From: Telopea speciosissima
Lineage: Eukaryota > Streptophyta > Magnoliopsida > Proteales > Proteaceae
DNA: 64,000 nt
Reading direction: 5' to 3'
Assembly (NCBI RefSeq): GCF_018873765.1
Contig: NC_057923.1
Coordinates: 7,266,413 to 7,330,412, forward strand
Shown here: one piece after another, positions 23,801-35,826 of the stretch
Layout: each line of letters opens with the position of its first letter
Position numbering within the stretch: the stretch's first letter is position 1
Notes under the pieces: generated by a model
What the model was told of the DNA's origin: nothing
The model's input: the letters and a program-made list of their open reading frames with translations, nothing else
The model's database searches: none
Made by a program: the position numbers and the translations under genes

Positions 23801-26800
23801 ACCCTGCCAGACCTCATGTCAGCCTGCAGAGGCCCTGGTGCAGTACAGGTATGCACATAGGAGGAAGAAGGGAGGCTAGCAGACCATGGTTAAGTTCCTA
23901 GGCCAGAACCAGGCCCATAACAGTGGCCACAGTCTGGTTCTGGTCCTTAAGCAGGCCAGCTTCTAGGCTAGGCTGTGTGGACAAGACTTGGGTCTCGCAT
24001 GGCCTAGTGTAAGCCCCATGAGCACAGATGGCATGGGAAAGAATGGGAGCTGCCAAGATCTTTTGGAGTTACTAATTACTTGGTTTCTGTTTTCAGGTAA
24101 TAGCTACTTAGTGAATAAGTTAAGCCAAGTAGGAGTTCCTATTGTGGATTACTTTCTATATCTATTGTAATTGTTTCCTTTTTTTATTTGCTTTGCAGCC
24201 AAGCTACTCCCCATGCTCAAGGGCGTTTCTTTTCCTTGTAATGCTCCATTGCTTATTATAAATAAAGAGGTAGGGCTACTACAGCCCACGATTTTGGTTG
24301 TTTGATAATTCTTGCTCCATGAGAGGATGTGCTGTGGTGAATCAGTCACAACCAAGGTGGTGATACCTTGGAGGGAGGGTGGTGGAGCCCAACCAAAGGC
24401 CATAGGTGGTGACGCCTATTGGTCATGTCTTCTTCTTCCTTTCTTCCTCTTCTCCTTGTTCTTTCTTCCATTGATTCTGTCATATTTTTTCCACAAGGTA
24501 AACCACTTCTACCGAGGTCATCCTCTAAGTGTTCTCTCACTTTTATTTTGAATATTTTTTATTATTCTACCACTCCTATTTTCCGTAAAAGTTTCTGTTT
24601 CTGTACTTTCTTTTCCTATTTTAGTTGTCATCTAACATCCATCGATTCCTAGGGTTGTTAGCTTTCTTCTTCTGTCTTTTCCATCCATCCCCTATTGTTC
24701 TAACAAGTTTTGTTGTCATTGTTTACATACTGATCTGCAGGTCAGAGTTGTCTGTTCTGTTGTTTTTTCTAATTCAGGCTGCAGGGATTCAAACTGACAT
24801 TCTAGTCAATCCAGATCTTGGATCGACCTCATCTTTTGATATGGTCTTCTACCCTGCTAGTACTATATCTGATCATAATTTGAGGATCATCAGACCCATC
24901 TGACCGTTGAATCCTGGATTGTTTGACTTGCTCTATTCTGCCATATTGTGTACTTACTTGGTTTGCTGTGTTTCTGTCCTGTGGGTATTGTGTTCTATAA
25001 TCTTATCTTATCCACCCAAGAGCACATCAGGCCCTGTCCTGTTGCCTTATGAAATGGGTAAGCCCCATATCTGTTTCTTGGGGTGGAGTGGGTCCTTGTT
25101 GAACAATCTTTTAAATGGGTCGGGTTGAATATTGGATAAACTCCACCCCCATTGCTGCCCCTGGTCAGAACTTTTGCAAACCCCCAGTCCAACTGTTCCA
25201 CTAGGACAGTGTTAAAAATCAACCTGTTAACTCTAATCAGCATACCTAATACAACCTGAGGTGATTTCAGGAAAATTTGCAAAAAGGTGGCAATGATCAA
25301 TTGATCATTAAGTAGGTTGACTTGATTATGATATCTTCAAACTAGAAATATAGAATGACCAAAACAACCCATAGATCTATGTGCTACATGTGATGGTAGG
25401 CTGTTGGTAGAGTGTTCTCAGGGTCTGTGAAATGAGTATCTTAGTTTTGCAGTTTCCTTGTAAAGAACATCAACAAGATGGAACCAGAATTTGCAAGTTC
25501 CCTAATATCATTTTTTTAATTTTCAGGAACTGCAAGATTTCTTAAACCAAAACAAAGATAGCAATCTGCTAAACTACAGAATCTCAGAAACGGATTTTCT
25601 ACTCGATGATTACAGAGACTTGGCAGAGGAATTAGCCTGTGGCAATATGGGAAGTCAGCCATCAAGGAGGTAGTAATAGCATAAAAATATGCTGATGTAA
25701 GTAGCTTTTGACAATTTATGAGGTCTAACTGGTTTAGTTTCGATTATGTAGGCAACACGATTTATATGAGGAGTCTCCAGGCAGTTCTGGGTACAGCACA
25801 GGATCAACTCTCCAGTCCCATACAGCAGCTGATAAAACAGAACATCAAGCTGAAGTATGTTCACTGCACCAGGATAATAGTTGTACGCAACAGAGAGCTC
25901 ATACAAGAGAAGTACAGAATGATCTTAGTGGTTGTGATGATGGGATTTCTATAAGCAATACTCAAGGTAATCAAATATCACATACCTATGAATTTGTTTA
26001 TTATTCTGATACTCTGTTGGATTTTACAAGAGGTTATCTGGTTCGTTGTTGTGGAAAAGTTAAATCTATCCCATTGCAGCAGAAATCTTACGTTCTCATG
26101 AAGAATCAAAAGAAAACGGAGTCATGCATGCCTTGTCAAACACAGAGTTCAGTTCCCCTCTCCAAGTAACTCCATTATTCCGATCATTGGCACCAAAGAT
26201 CCCGAGCCCCAAATTCTCAGAAAGTGTAAGTTTTTTGGATACTAAGTCTTCTAACCATCATGTTATCAGCTTTCTAGGGTTATGATCTCTAATAAAATAT
26301 TTACAAACTAGGTCCATGTTACAATTCCTGCCCACTTAAAAGTGGTGACGAGAAAAAGAGAAAACCTGATAGTTTACTTTTATAATAACATCACTAAACA
26401 GTCCATGCATCTTCATGCTATGAAGCTTCATTGCGAGGTAGGAGACTTGATAGGAGAAACGAACAGCACAGAATCTCAAGATATGTAGTTAGTGATATAG
26501 AAAGCAAAACCTTCACTAGAAGCTCCATTAATGTTGATACCTAACCATGAGAGTTTTTGAAATTGTATGGCCCTGTACAAATTTAGAGTCACCTAATGTT
26601 TTGAGGCCATATAATTCAAAATAAAGTTCTCAGAGAACTAGAACTTAAAAATATAATCTTGTGAACCTGTTTAAATTAAGAATTTATTTATAATGTTTAA
26701 CAGTGTGAAATTCAAACCCCCTCCCCTCCCCCGCGAAAAAGAAGAAAGAGGATTTTAAACAACTTATGAAGCTCTATTAATGTTGATACCAAATAGACGT

Positions 26801-27134
26801 TGATGATTTGAGAGCTTACAACCTGCTATGAACTTTTCCATCTACTTTGCCAACATTTCTAGAGGTCCTACTGCCCCACCTCACTACTTGCCTTTTAAGA
26901 CACTGCAAATAAGTGGAATTTTTTTCATTTATGTTAGAACACCATGATTTCAAGGTTAAAATTTTCCTTCTAATATTAGAATTATGATGCAAGACTGACT
27001 ACGTTTTTTAACACATTATGCAGGAGAGGAACTTCCTACTGAAGACACTTGGTTTGGATTCCCCACCTCCTCACCATAGCACCAACCTGTCCCAACCACC
27101 CCCTTGCAGAACGGCACTCCTCCCTAGTCTCTGA
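20822..27134 (+). pseudogene. FLP: FLP/MYB88-type MYB, copy B, frameshifted (R2R3 part intact)
   Basis: All twelve exons align with copy A: 20822-20905, 20997-21043, 21158-21214, 21339-21411, 21802-21857, 21974-22153, 22234-22413, 22771-22916, 25527-25669, 25752-25966, 26080-26225, 27024-27134. Every exon has the same length except exon 7, which is 180 nt instead of 179. A single extra base near 22281-22283 (ACTCATAAGG against ACTTTGAGG) shifts the frame, giving a stop at 22349-22351 and a 204-residue product. That product keeps both MYB repeats but loses the conserved C-terminal half. Other changes are few: T to S after R3 exon 5, a W to R in exon 9, and LLHSL to LLPSL at the end. The donor of intron 6 is AA|GTACAG rather than AG|GTACAG. 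It may be a young pseudogene or still be expressed as a truncated MYB. Confidence 0.85.
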
Positions 27135-28246
27135 CCAACTGCTCCAAATTTCATAGTGAATTTGTGCCCTAGACTATTCTCAGAATTTTAGCATGTCATG
27201 AGGTTTTGACTTCATTCTTCTCCTCCCCAGTTCCTTTTCATTACACTTCAAAAGTGTGTTTGAGAATGTGCTAGTACATCCTCTATGCATCCCAACATAC
27301 CTGCCCAAGCTTACAGTTACACTAGCAGAGCTCAATACTTGCATTGAACTTCCCCATTGTTTGTTGAGTTGCGCCATTTTTCCGTTCTTTCTTCTCAAAA
27401 GATGTGACCTGGTCATTGTTTTTCAGCCCCAGTTTTTGGTATTTAATTTGTCACTTGTACAGAATCTGCAGTACAAAACCCTAGTTCCTTTCAGAGTGTA
27501 ATTAAACATCGGCAGTTTGGCATCTGTCATATAAATAGCAGGAAAAAAGAGCCAAGGAGGATCAATCAGTTGTACGGGAGACCTATAGATTTGATTTTGG
27601 TGTGGATAGGGTATAGAATAAGAGTTTTGTTCTTTTTGAGTTTTCCTTACGAATGTAATGTATTGAATGTAAACCTTCAAAGGTTTGAGAGCATAATGTG
27701 TTATGGGCTTTGTATGTTCAAATATTTTTCTGTTATCTGTCTTCTATTTCTGGGATTCTATTTCATAAGTAGGGAAACAATTATGAACCAAAAAAGAAAA
27801 TCGGAGAAAGAAAACACTGAGAAATCACGAAGTAAAATGAATGAAATAACAGAATACCTAAATTGAGAAAAAGGAAAATTACCAGCAGAAATGTATTATG
27901 AATTTCTCTCTTCCATCTTCGAAGAAAGAAACAAATAGGAGAAAGAGAAGGGAAAGGTGGTTAGTTCAATTACAGCTACTGTGGACTTACGACCATGGTT
28001 TTGTTGGGAAATATCTATCTCCATCTCACCCTTCCTTCCCGCTGTTTTCCTTGCGGTGATTGCTGATGGAGAACAGTTCTGAGAAATCTTCAATTAAGGT
28101 TCGATCATTCAAGGAAGGAAGGCGACAAGTGTAATTATGAAGAACGCAAAAGCTTTAGGTGAAAAGTTCGAGTTTTCATTGTAATGGTGGAGTCCTGGGA
28201 GGGAAGCCAACACAAAATAATGCGCAAATTGAAGTTTTAACTACGG
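27135..28246 (+). other. 3' flank of MYB copy B
   Basis: Duplicate of 10327-11440. No independent gene is supported. Confidence 0.5.
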
Positions 28247-29925
28247 CTCTGTTTGGTTGCAAAAGCAATGAAAATTTGTTGATGTAAAGTGAAATTTATT
28301 TTTCAAGAGAAATAATTCTAGGTGTTTGGTTGCAAGGGGATTGTTTTTCCCATTGGGAATAAATTTCATTTTTCAAATAACATTGCAATTTTTATTTCCC
28401 GACAAAAATGCAAGTAAATTAAAAACCCAGGGATTCTCGACTTTGGGGTTTTTTTCTCGATTGAAATATCAAATACTTTGTAGAACAGCTGAAGGCGATC
28501 GTTATCTCTCTCTTGAGATCGAAGCTCTGAGCAAGGTTGGAAGATTGAGCATGCGTTGGTTCTCTCTCCAAGAAGCTCGGAAGCACCAGTTCTCTTTCTG
28601 TGTGAGAAGCTTGGAAGCTCTGAGCAAGGCTGGTTCTCTATCTAAGAAGCTTGGTAGCTTTGATTTGATCGAAAGTTCATCAACTCTGCTCTGATCAGGT
28701 TCATCAACTCTACTCTGCTTTGCATTTTAATGATTTGAATATAAATAAAATGAATGGAATTTTTTAATGATTTGAATATAAATAAAATGAATCGAATTTG
28801 CTGAGTGAAAAAACCCTAAGTTCCCCCTGTCGTCTCTTTGATGCAAGCAAACAAAGATGCAAGTCATGCAACCTCCTCCTTATTTTGTGTCTGGCGCAAC
28901 GCCCTTCTCTTCCTTGGCTTTGGCGATGGTGGTAGCAGCTGCTCTTACAACCTCCTCCTTCTTCTTCTTCTTCATCTTTTGCTCCTTGAACACCATCGCA
29001 ACCACTCATTTTGCGAGTGGTATTTCATCATAATCCGTCTGATCTCATCCCATAAATATTCAGAGATATCGGTTCAGAATTGGTAACTTCAGTTAGAACG
29101 ATAGATCCAATCCTTGGGAAGATTCAGATTGTAACTTCTAAGGTTTGTTAACGATGGAACGAACCCCTACTACTACTGCAACTCAAATATGGTATTTGAC
29201 TGGTTGTATTTCAAATTTATCTAGTCAAACTTGGTTGCATGCTGTGTTGTATATATTCCTTTAGCTTCCTAGTTCTCTAGTCAAATTTCTCTGTATCTGA
29301 TCAGTGTTCATAATCTCAATATAGTTAAATGTTGATGGAGATTATTTGGTATGTCAAAGAATCTGTAACTCTTTATGGTGTTTCTCTATATTCAATGAGC
29401 AGTGATATTAGGTATTAGTTAGGAGCTTAAGTAGAAATAAATGAGATGCTTGTGTGGTGCACCCAAAAGTGACAGAATTGCTATGTATATTTTCTCAATG
29501 ATTCCCCCCTCCCCTTCTCTACAACTATTGAAAACAGAGTTAACTATATAGCATGGATTTGTAGTCGTTTTGTGTCTAAAGTTGAAAACGGAGTTAACTA
29601 TATAACATTCCCACTTGGCAACCAATGACATTTTAGCTGTTACAGCTTTTTTAGTACCTAATGGCAAAGCAATTTATTAGATTAGTATTACATCTAATAA
29701 ATTCTTTATTTTTCTTTTTTCTTATTGAATGCATCAAGTAAGATTAAATTAGATCCCATTGTACATAGTCATGGGAGAAGCTGCACTTCATTATCATCTT
29801 ATTTCAACTTCTGGAACCCTGTGCCTAGATGGTGAACCTTAATTGGGTCACTACAGATGACGAATGTAAGACATTGGGTCACTGTGTCTAGTTTTTATTT
29901 AGATGGATTCAAGAGTTTCTTTTTT
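28247..29925. mobile_element. Insertion present only in duplication copy B
   Basis: About 1.7 kb with no counterpart in copy A. It starts with GGCTCTGTTTGGTTGC, a type of end common among plant non-autonomous DNA elements, and a similar GTGTTTGGTTGC recurs at about 28321. No matching inverted end or TSD was found at the right border. A short Lys/Glu-rich minus-strand frame near 28850-29000 could be a captured exon fragment, but I do not recognise it. Confidence 0.5.
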
Positions 29926-30383
29926 CTGCGGAAATTACACTCCCCCCCTGTACTTTCAATGAACTAGCATCCGCATGGCTCGTGAACTATTGCAACACAA
30001 CCCATTGAAGGAAATTCATCTTCTCAATGGGTCTCAATGTTTGCAAAATTAAAAAAAGAAAAAATGTCTGCAAACTGAAGATGCTTTTTAGCTTTTTATC
30101 AACTACGATGGCTTAATTGCTCAGTGATTGGAAGGAATTTACACTCAGTGGAGTAATGTTTTGAAAGACTGGGACTGTCCCTAATAATGCTTTGAAAGCC
30201 CTCTTCTCCAAATGCATAAAATGGAAAATTAGATCAAACCAAACTTTAAAATGGCCAAAAAGAAATTGAGGCTACCATTTTTCTCTACATCGTGTCAGAT
30301 TTCGTTTCCAACACTGTAGAACTAGATTCCAACATTTTTGGAAGAAAAGAGCTTGTAACCATCCCCATTATATCCTCAACACA

Positions 30384-30590
30384 AGGCACTGGTGGCGGAA
30401 GTTTTCACTTTTCATCATGTCAATATCTGGGCACAACTTCATGGTGTGCCATTGGAACTCCATTCTATGAATATTTTCTGCCACCTTACAACCAAGATTG
30501 GTCGGTCCTCCAAAGCAAATCATAGAGATTCAATCTTCCACAGATGGGCAATGGAAGATTTACCATCAACATATGCAAGCTTAGATTGAA
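30384..30590 (+). pseudogene. LINE ORF1 fragment (DUF4283-like), copy B
   Basis: Duplicate of the fragment at 14245-14450, with HVNIWAQLHGVPLE preserved. No functional LINE is attached. Confidence 0.55.
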
Positions 30591-30637
30591 ATATGGTTTT
30601 CACACCAAATAGGTTACAAGGTGTACAAAAACTTAGA

Positions 30638-30838
30638 AACTAAACAAGGATCTTTATCCCCTGTGATTCCCTGCCCTGTACAATTCTTGCAATCCCTCTC
30701 ATAGGGGGGGCAGAAATGACCACTCTACCCCCTGCCCGAACACACTGCCCAGGTGGGATCCACTCCCCCCCTCTTATTAGAGGCACTAGTGAACTGTACC
30801 GGACAGGAAATCGCAGTAGATATTTTTCCAACTAAACA
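30638..30838. mobile_element. MITE, 9-bp TSD family (copy B)
   Basis: Body about 30647-30829, the duplicated counterpart of 14507-14687. Its flanks are perfect: AACTAAACA at 30638-30646 and again at 30830-30838. This confirms the 9-bp target-site duplication seen with one mismatch in copy A. Confidence 0.85.
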
Positions 30839-31436
30839 GTTATTTGTCTATCACAATGTTCTTTCTTCTTTCTTTGAAATACATTTTTTCACTTTAAATT
30901 TATCATCATCCATGTATCATTTTCACAAGTATTGAATACACAAATCCATATTTTAGAAAATGGAGATAAAGAAAGGGGAAAAAATTGGGCACAACGCTAG
31001 ATCAAAAATGAAATTTCACACTCCTCACTTATCATTGTTCATGTGAGGAGGTGATATGTCATAAATGCCCCCCTTTTTTTGTCAAATTCCAAAAGGGTCA
31101 TTTCCCCTCAGTCGCCTAAAACTACATTCAGGCGGCATAGGAAACCCTCTTCCTAAAGAAAGAGAGGAAAAAGGGCTGTTTTTTCATTTCTAGTAGGGGA
31201 AAGTCACTCCGAACAAGCGGCATGGTCTACTATCCTACTCTCATAATTTTTTCATTAATTCTTTTGACCAGAGAAAAATGAATAGAACAATTTTGTCAGG
31301 GGCATATGCTATACCCACTTGCTCTGAAACTCTCTCTCAAAAATATTGAGAAAAAAATCATTTACTTTAAATCCACACAAAATTCAAAAAGCATACAATG
31401 ATATCATTCTACTTACAGAGCTTCTTCTTTTATTCT

Positions 31437-31752
31437 GGGTTTTTGTCAAATGCCCCCCTGAAAATGTCTATTTGTCCAAATGCCCCCTTACAACTTTTCT
31501 AATTGTAAATTCTCTCTATTTTAAACAAATTGTAGCATTTTGGTCCTGTCCGTTAATTTGGGACATTAGACGTTAGTTTTAGGGACTATAATGACCAAAA
31601 TGCCCTTGTGACAAAAACCGACCAAAATTAAAAAGTAAAGTGACCAAATTGTCCTCATTTTCCCCAAATGGTTTAGGGTTTGAAACTGAAAATTGAAAAA
31701 ACCCTAGATCTATCCAAAAACCCATTTTTAGGGGGGCATTTGACAAAAACCC
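31437..31752. mobile_element. MITE with perfect 22-bp terminal inverted repeats
   Basis: 316-bp element with ends that are exact inverted copies over 22 bp, starting GGGTTTTTGTCAAATG and followed by a C-run. It is absent from copy A at the same place (near 15290), where only a poly-T tract is seen. No coding capacity. The TSD is hidden in T-rich flanks. Confidence 0.8.
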
Positions 31753-32007
31753 TTTTTTTTTTTTTTGGGTAAATACTTACAGAGATGAGATGGAGAGAAA
31801 GGAAGAGGGAATCAAAATCTTATTCTTTTAAAAAATGAGTCTTCTCCTGCCCATAAATCTGGAAAATGTATCCAATACATTTTGAGCTCTAATCTCCATG
31901 TTTCCAAAACATAATCAGTCCTTTGGATATGACTTACTTATTCCACCTTTGTAGTCTCACTTTGTCTCGTAGATTCATGTAGTCGACCCCATTAAGTTGG
32001 AATAAGA

Positions 32008-32707
32008 CTAAGATGATGTTGTTGTTGCTGAACCCCCAGTACTAGCATTAGTTGAATTATCATCTGGTGGACTAATTGTAATCCAAAGCAAAGAGACAGT
32101 AATGACCACAAGCCCTGACCAAACATATATAATTGTAGGCATCCTACCTTTTCTGCCCATCAACCCTTTGCAAAAAGGCCACATGTGACATAACACCCAT
32201 GCACTAAAGAAGACTCCACCAATGAGCTTGTTCCATTGTGGAAGCACACTGTAGAGAGTCCTTGTAGATGCAATAAAAATAGCTACAAGGTTAACTACAA
32301 TTATGGTGAGTGGCATTATGAAGAGACTGGTCCATTTCACAACATATAGGTCAGCAAATATGTCTTCTTCATCTTCTGCAGTTGACTTATTAGATGTCAA
32401 GGTGAATGAAATCTCAATCCCTGCAAGTACCTTAAGGAGACCTTGTAGGACAGCAGCTAGATGTGCACTTGAGCCACCAATGACCCAAAACTGTTCATTA
32501 CGCCACCAATCTTCAAGAGAAACCCCGGACCATTTGACTTCAAGAAGGGCTAGACAGCAGAGTGTGATGGTGATGCCGAGAAGGCATAAGAGAAAGGCAA
32601 CATTAAGGGTTTCGATGATAAAGTGTCTGGAGAAGAGAGAGAGAATGCAGGAATAAAGCAATAGACAACAAGGAAGATGGAAGTAAAGGGATAAACTCCG
32701 ACATTGA
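32008..32707 (-). pseudogene. CSLD: Truncated CSLD, copy B
   Basis: Matches 15535-16229, the C-terminal part of CSLD exon 3, with nearly identical sequence through the QFWVIGG and last four membrane segments to the same stop. Exons 1 and 2 and the start of exon 3, including the TED and QVLRW motifs, are missing. A 2-base insertion in a GA run near 32640 shifts the frame relative to the intact copy. Upstream it runs into Gypsy RNase H sequence. It cannot encode a working synthase. Confidence 0.93.
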
Positions 32708-35148
32708 GCAGTGAGCTCTTTTAAACTACGTTGATCGATCTTGACGATAAACTTGCGGCCCAACAGATATTGCCGCTATCTCATTACAGCCTGTGTGGTA
32801 GCATACATCTCTCGTACGTATGTGGAGGACGCTTGCATCCTAGGGGACAACTTCTTACTAAAGAAAGCTATCGGATGCCCTTCTTGGGATAAGACTACTC
32901 CAATGTCCACACTGGAAGCATCTGTCTCTAGCACAAAAGGTTGAGAGAAGTTTGGTAAATCCAGAACCGGTGTCGTTGTCATTGTGTGTTTTAGTGTTTC
33001 AAATGCCCCTTGACCAGTAGGGGACCATAAAAAAAGCTCCCTTCTTAAGAAGATCAGTCAATGGGCCGGTGTATAAACCGATGGTAATACCCGGTCAGGC
33101 CTAAGAATCCTCTCAACTCCCTCATGGATGTAGGAATGGACCAAGATATCATGGCTGAAATCTTATTAGGGTCCATCTCAACACCACGGGTTAACACAAT
33201 ATGTCCCAAGTATTCCACGGTTTGTTGGTCAAAAACACACTTGGACTGCTTTACATATTACTCATGGGCTTATAAAATTTATAGCACTTGTTTCAAATGC
33301 TGGAGATGGGCCGCCCAAGATGGGTTGTAGACTAAAAGATCATCGAAGAAAACCAACACGAAATGATGCAAGACTAGCCTAAAAATACGAGGATTTGGAG
33401 CAGTTGTCCAGCAAGATGCCCGGTGAAGCAGAGAGTGGTGGGTGACGCTTCTCCAGTCAAGGAATAGTAGGATAATTCTATAGCCTGGGTAGCTTCATTC
33501 TGAGTGCTACCTGTGGATCATCATAACCCGAAGGGCCAAATCGAACTTCTAGGACTCTTGTATAGGCTGCCCAGGTCGTGAACTGCTCTGATCGATGCAT
33601 CCATTGGAACCACTGCAGAGCAGCACCGTCCATATGGAAGGAGGAAACGAGTAAACGTTGCTCGTCTGGTGTGTCGTGGTAAGTGAAGAAACGCTCTGCC
33701 TTGAATATCCATTCGGCGGGGTCACTACCATTGATGAGGCATAAAACACCCCACCTATCAGAGTCTGCCACGTGGCCGACCCGACCTCAGTCCGAGAACC
33801 GAGTTGGGCCGAGCAGGAAATTGGGCCGACCCCATATCCGAGAAATCACCTGACAAAGCCTGGTTTGAGCGAGCTGGCCGGTGACTGAGGCCGAGATTAT
33901 AAGGGTCAGCCAGGGACTCCTTGCCGACCTCATGGCCGAGACCAACCTCCTCTCGGGCCGACCTCCATGGCCGACCCCACGGGCCGACTTCGTAGGCCGA
34001 GCCCTCCTCCATCGAGGCTCCCATAGCACCCCTCCGGGGATCTCCGGGTCACGTCAGCACATCCCGAGAATCACGGGATAAGGACCGAGCCACGATCCCA
34101 GCCAACACGTAATCACACTCTACATGGACTCTTACCTTAATAAGAGTCCGACCAAAAATAACTCTCCACTCCGCTCTACGCGAGAGAACCTTCCGAAAGA
34201 AGGACTCCTACCATACTAGGACTCTCCCAACCGTCTCATCTCCTCCTTACTCTATAAATACCCAGGTATGGAGCTCTATTCCAGATCTTGCTTTTTACTA
34301 CGCAGTTACGCTGTCGCGTTGAAGACCTGACTTGAGCATCGGAGAGTCCTAGGCCGGAGCCACACCGGCCCTCTTGCGCTCATTGCTTGGTTTTTGCAGG
34401 TTCATCCACAGACGAACCAAGTACCGGAGGTTTTCGCACGCAACAACCATCAAAACGGGGAAACTCGAGGCGAATGGTTCTGGTTTGGATAGAGGTGGTG
34501 GCTACAGCGGGGTCAACAAGGTGTTAGGGGCAGCTGGGTGGGTGATTAAGTCAGAATGACTTTCTGGAATTGAATGAGTCAGCTGGCGTAATCTGTTCTA
34601 CTCAACCATCGAGAGCTGTGAGCCGAAACACACCAGATCAGAAAGGGATTATTGCTGGCCATTGACGCTAGTTTGTAGGGCTTCCGGTTGTCCTCCTAGA
34701 GTAGTCGAAGCCTGAGTGAAACGCTTCACAACTTCATCGATCCAACAAACGAAGGCGAGTTCCATCGGCCATAATTGCTACCGTCGGTAACGAAACACTC
34801 TCAACAAAACAAAAGCACCAAATTGAATTGTTAGGTTGAAAAGTTACTTTAGAGGCAACCTCCTCCTCCTAGAAGACGAGATTAGAGAAGGGAATATAAT
34901 TTCTTTTTGATATCCTCTCATTACAGAAGTGTCTCTTATATATAGATCCTTACAAACTTTGTCACTACTCTCATCATGGGACCATTATTGGCAGAAGAGA
35001 ATGAATATTCTTAACGGTATACACATTATCTCCTAAAGCTGCTGGCCTATTCTTCTTTCTCAGGGATCTTCGTATATACCGTGGCTCCTGTGGTCAAGTC
35101 GATCATGTGCCAACTCCTCCGTTCCATCCTCGTCATATTGTGGCATCA
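32708..35148 (-). mobile_element. Truncated Ty3/Gypsy LTR retrotransposon
   Basis: Reads on the minus strand. A probable 5' LTR lies at 35148-34829 (TG...CA ends, 320 bp, TATATATAA inside). It is followed by a decayed gag start and a gag domain (33771-33478; PAEWIFKAERFF, LQWFQWM). Reverse-transcriptase remnants include a catalytic FFDDLL near 33353-33331, an EYLGHI block and a RELRGFLGLTGYY block, and then the RNase H start (PFVLETDASS, KKLSPR). Frameshifts and stops are frequent, and protease plus most of the RT are deleted between gag and RT. RNase H stops after KELTAQ where the CSLD pseudogene begins, so integrase and the 3' LTR are absent. Confidence 0.88.
33727..34450 (+). mobile_element. 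Solo LTR inserted into the Gypsy gag region
   Basis: A 714-bp LTR at 33732-34445, TG...CA, with a CTATAAATA promoter box near 34251 showing plus orientation. A 5-bp TSD, ACCAT, occurs at 33727-33731 and 34446-34450. It is GC-richer than its surroundings, with many GGCCGA-type motifs. No internal domain remains, so it is a recombination product of a full element that landed in the older, oppositely oriented Gypsy copy. Confidence 0.92.
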
Positions 35149-35826
35149 CCATAAATATGTTCGTTAATTTGTCAGTTCATGTTTATGCTCTCCACACTTT
35201 GCTGTGGACGACTGGATGGGTTTCAATCCCTTATGATTAATTCAGATATGGCATGCATTTTTGTCACTTGGTTGCATTTTCTTCAATACTACAATAATGG
35301 AAGTAAGAACAGTCAAATTTCAGCATAAGTAGGTTATAGTTAAAGGTAATAATCAGAACATCCGGTCTTTTCCCCTGATAATATATATTTACATTATAAA
35401 GATTTAAAAGCAAGGATTGAAGAGTCTCAAAATTACAAAATTAATCATATACCATAAGTTAATGAATTTTGGATGTGATCTCCAAACGAAAAGAAAAGGT
35501 ACTCCAAATATTTTATAATTAACATTACAACATAAATGTAGCCAATAATGCATTAAGGCCTCCACATGTACGGATGTATCTACCCTCAAGTCCTACAAAA
35601 TTGTGTTCTAAAGTCTATTATTTCTCTTTCTATAATAGTTGCTCCTTTAATTTGTTGGTTCAATGGAACCTCTAAGTCCTACAATATATTCAAAAGTTAT
35701 TATAAAGAACACTACTTGGTCACATCATCGTTAAACAATAAATAGAGAATAAATGAGAGCATGGTAAAATAAACCTGTTGAAATTGAAAACCAGCACCGC
35801 AAAGGAATGGCACTTGATAACGTAAT
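35149..35826. other. Intergenic, AT-rich
   Basis: No gene, domain or clear repeat recognised between the Gypsy LTR and the LINE insertion. Confidence 0.5.

Larger units (their letters stand above)
19702..32707. repeat. Segmental tandem duplication, copy B
   Basis: Direct copy of 2693-16229. It lacks the TRIM of copy A and copy A's 11.5-13.8 kb segment. It carries its own insertions at about 28247-29925 and 31437-31752. It ends abruptly inside the CSLD last exon, where a truncated Gypsy element begins. Confidence 0.95.
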
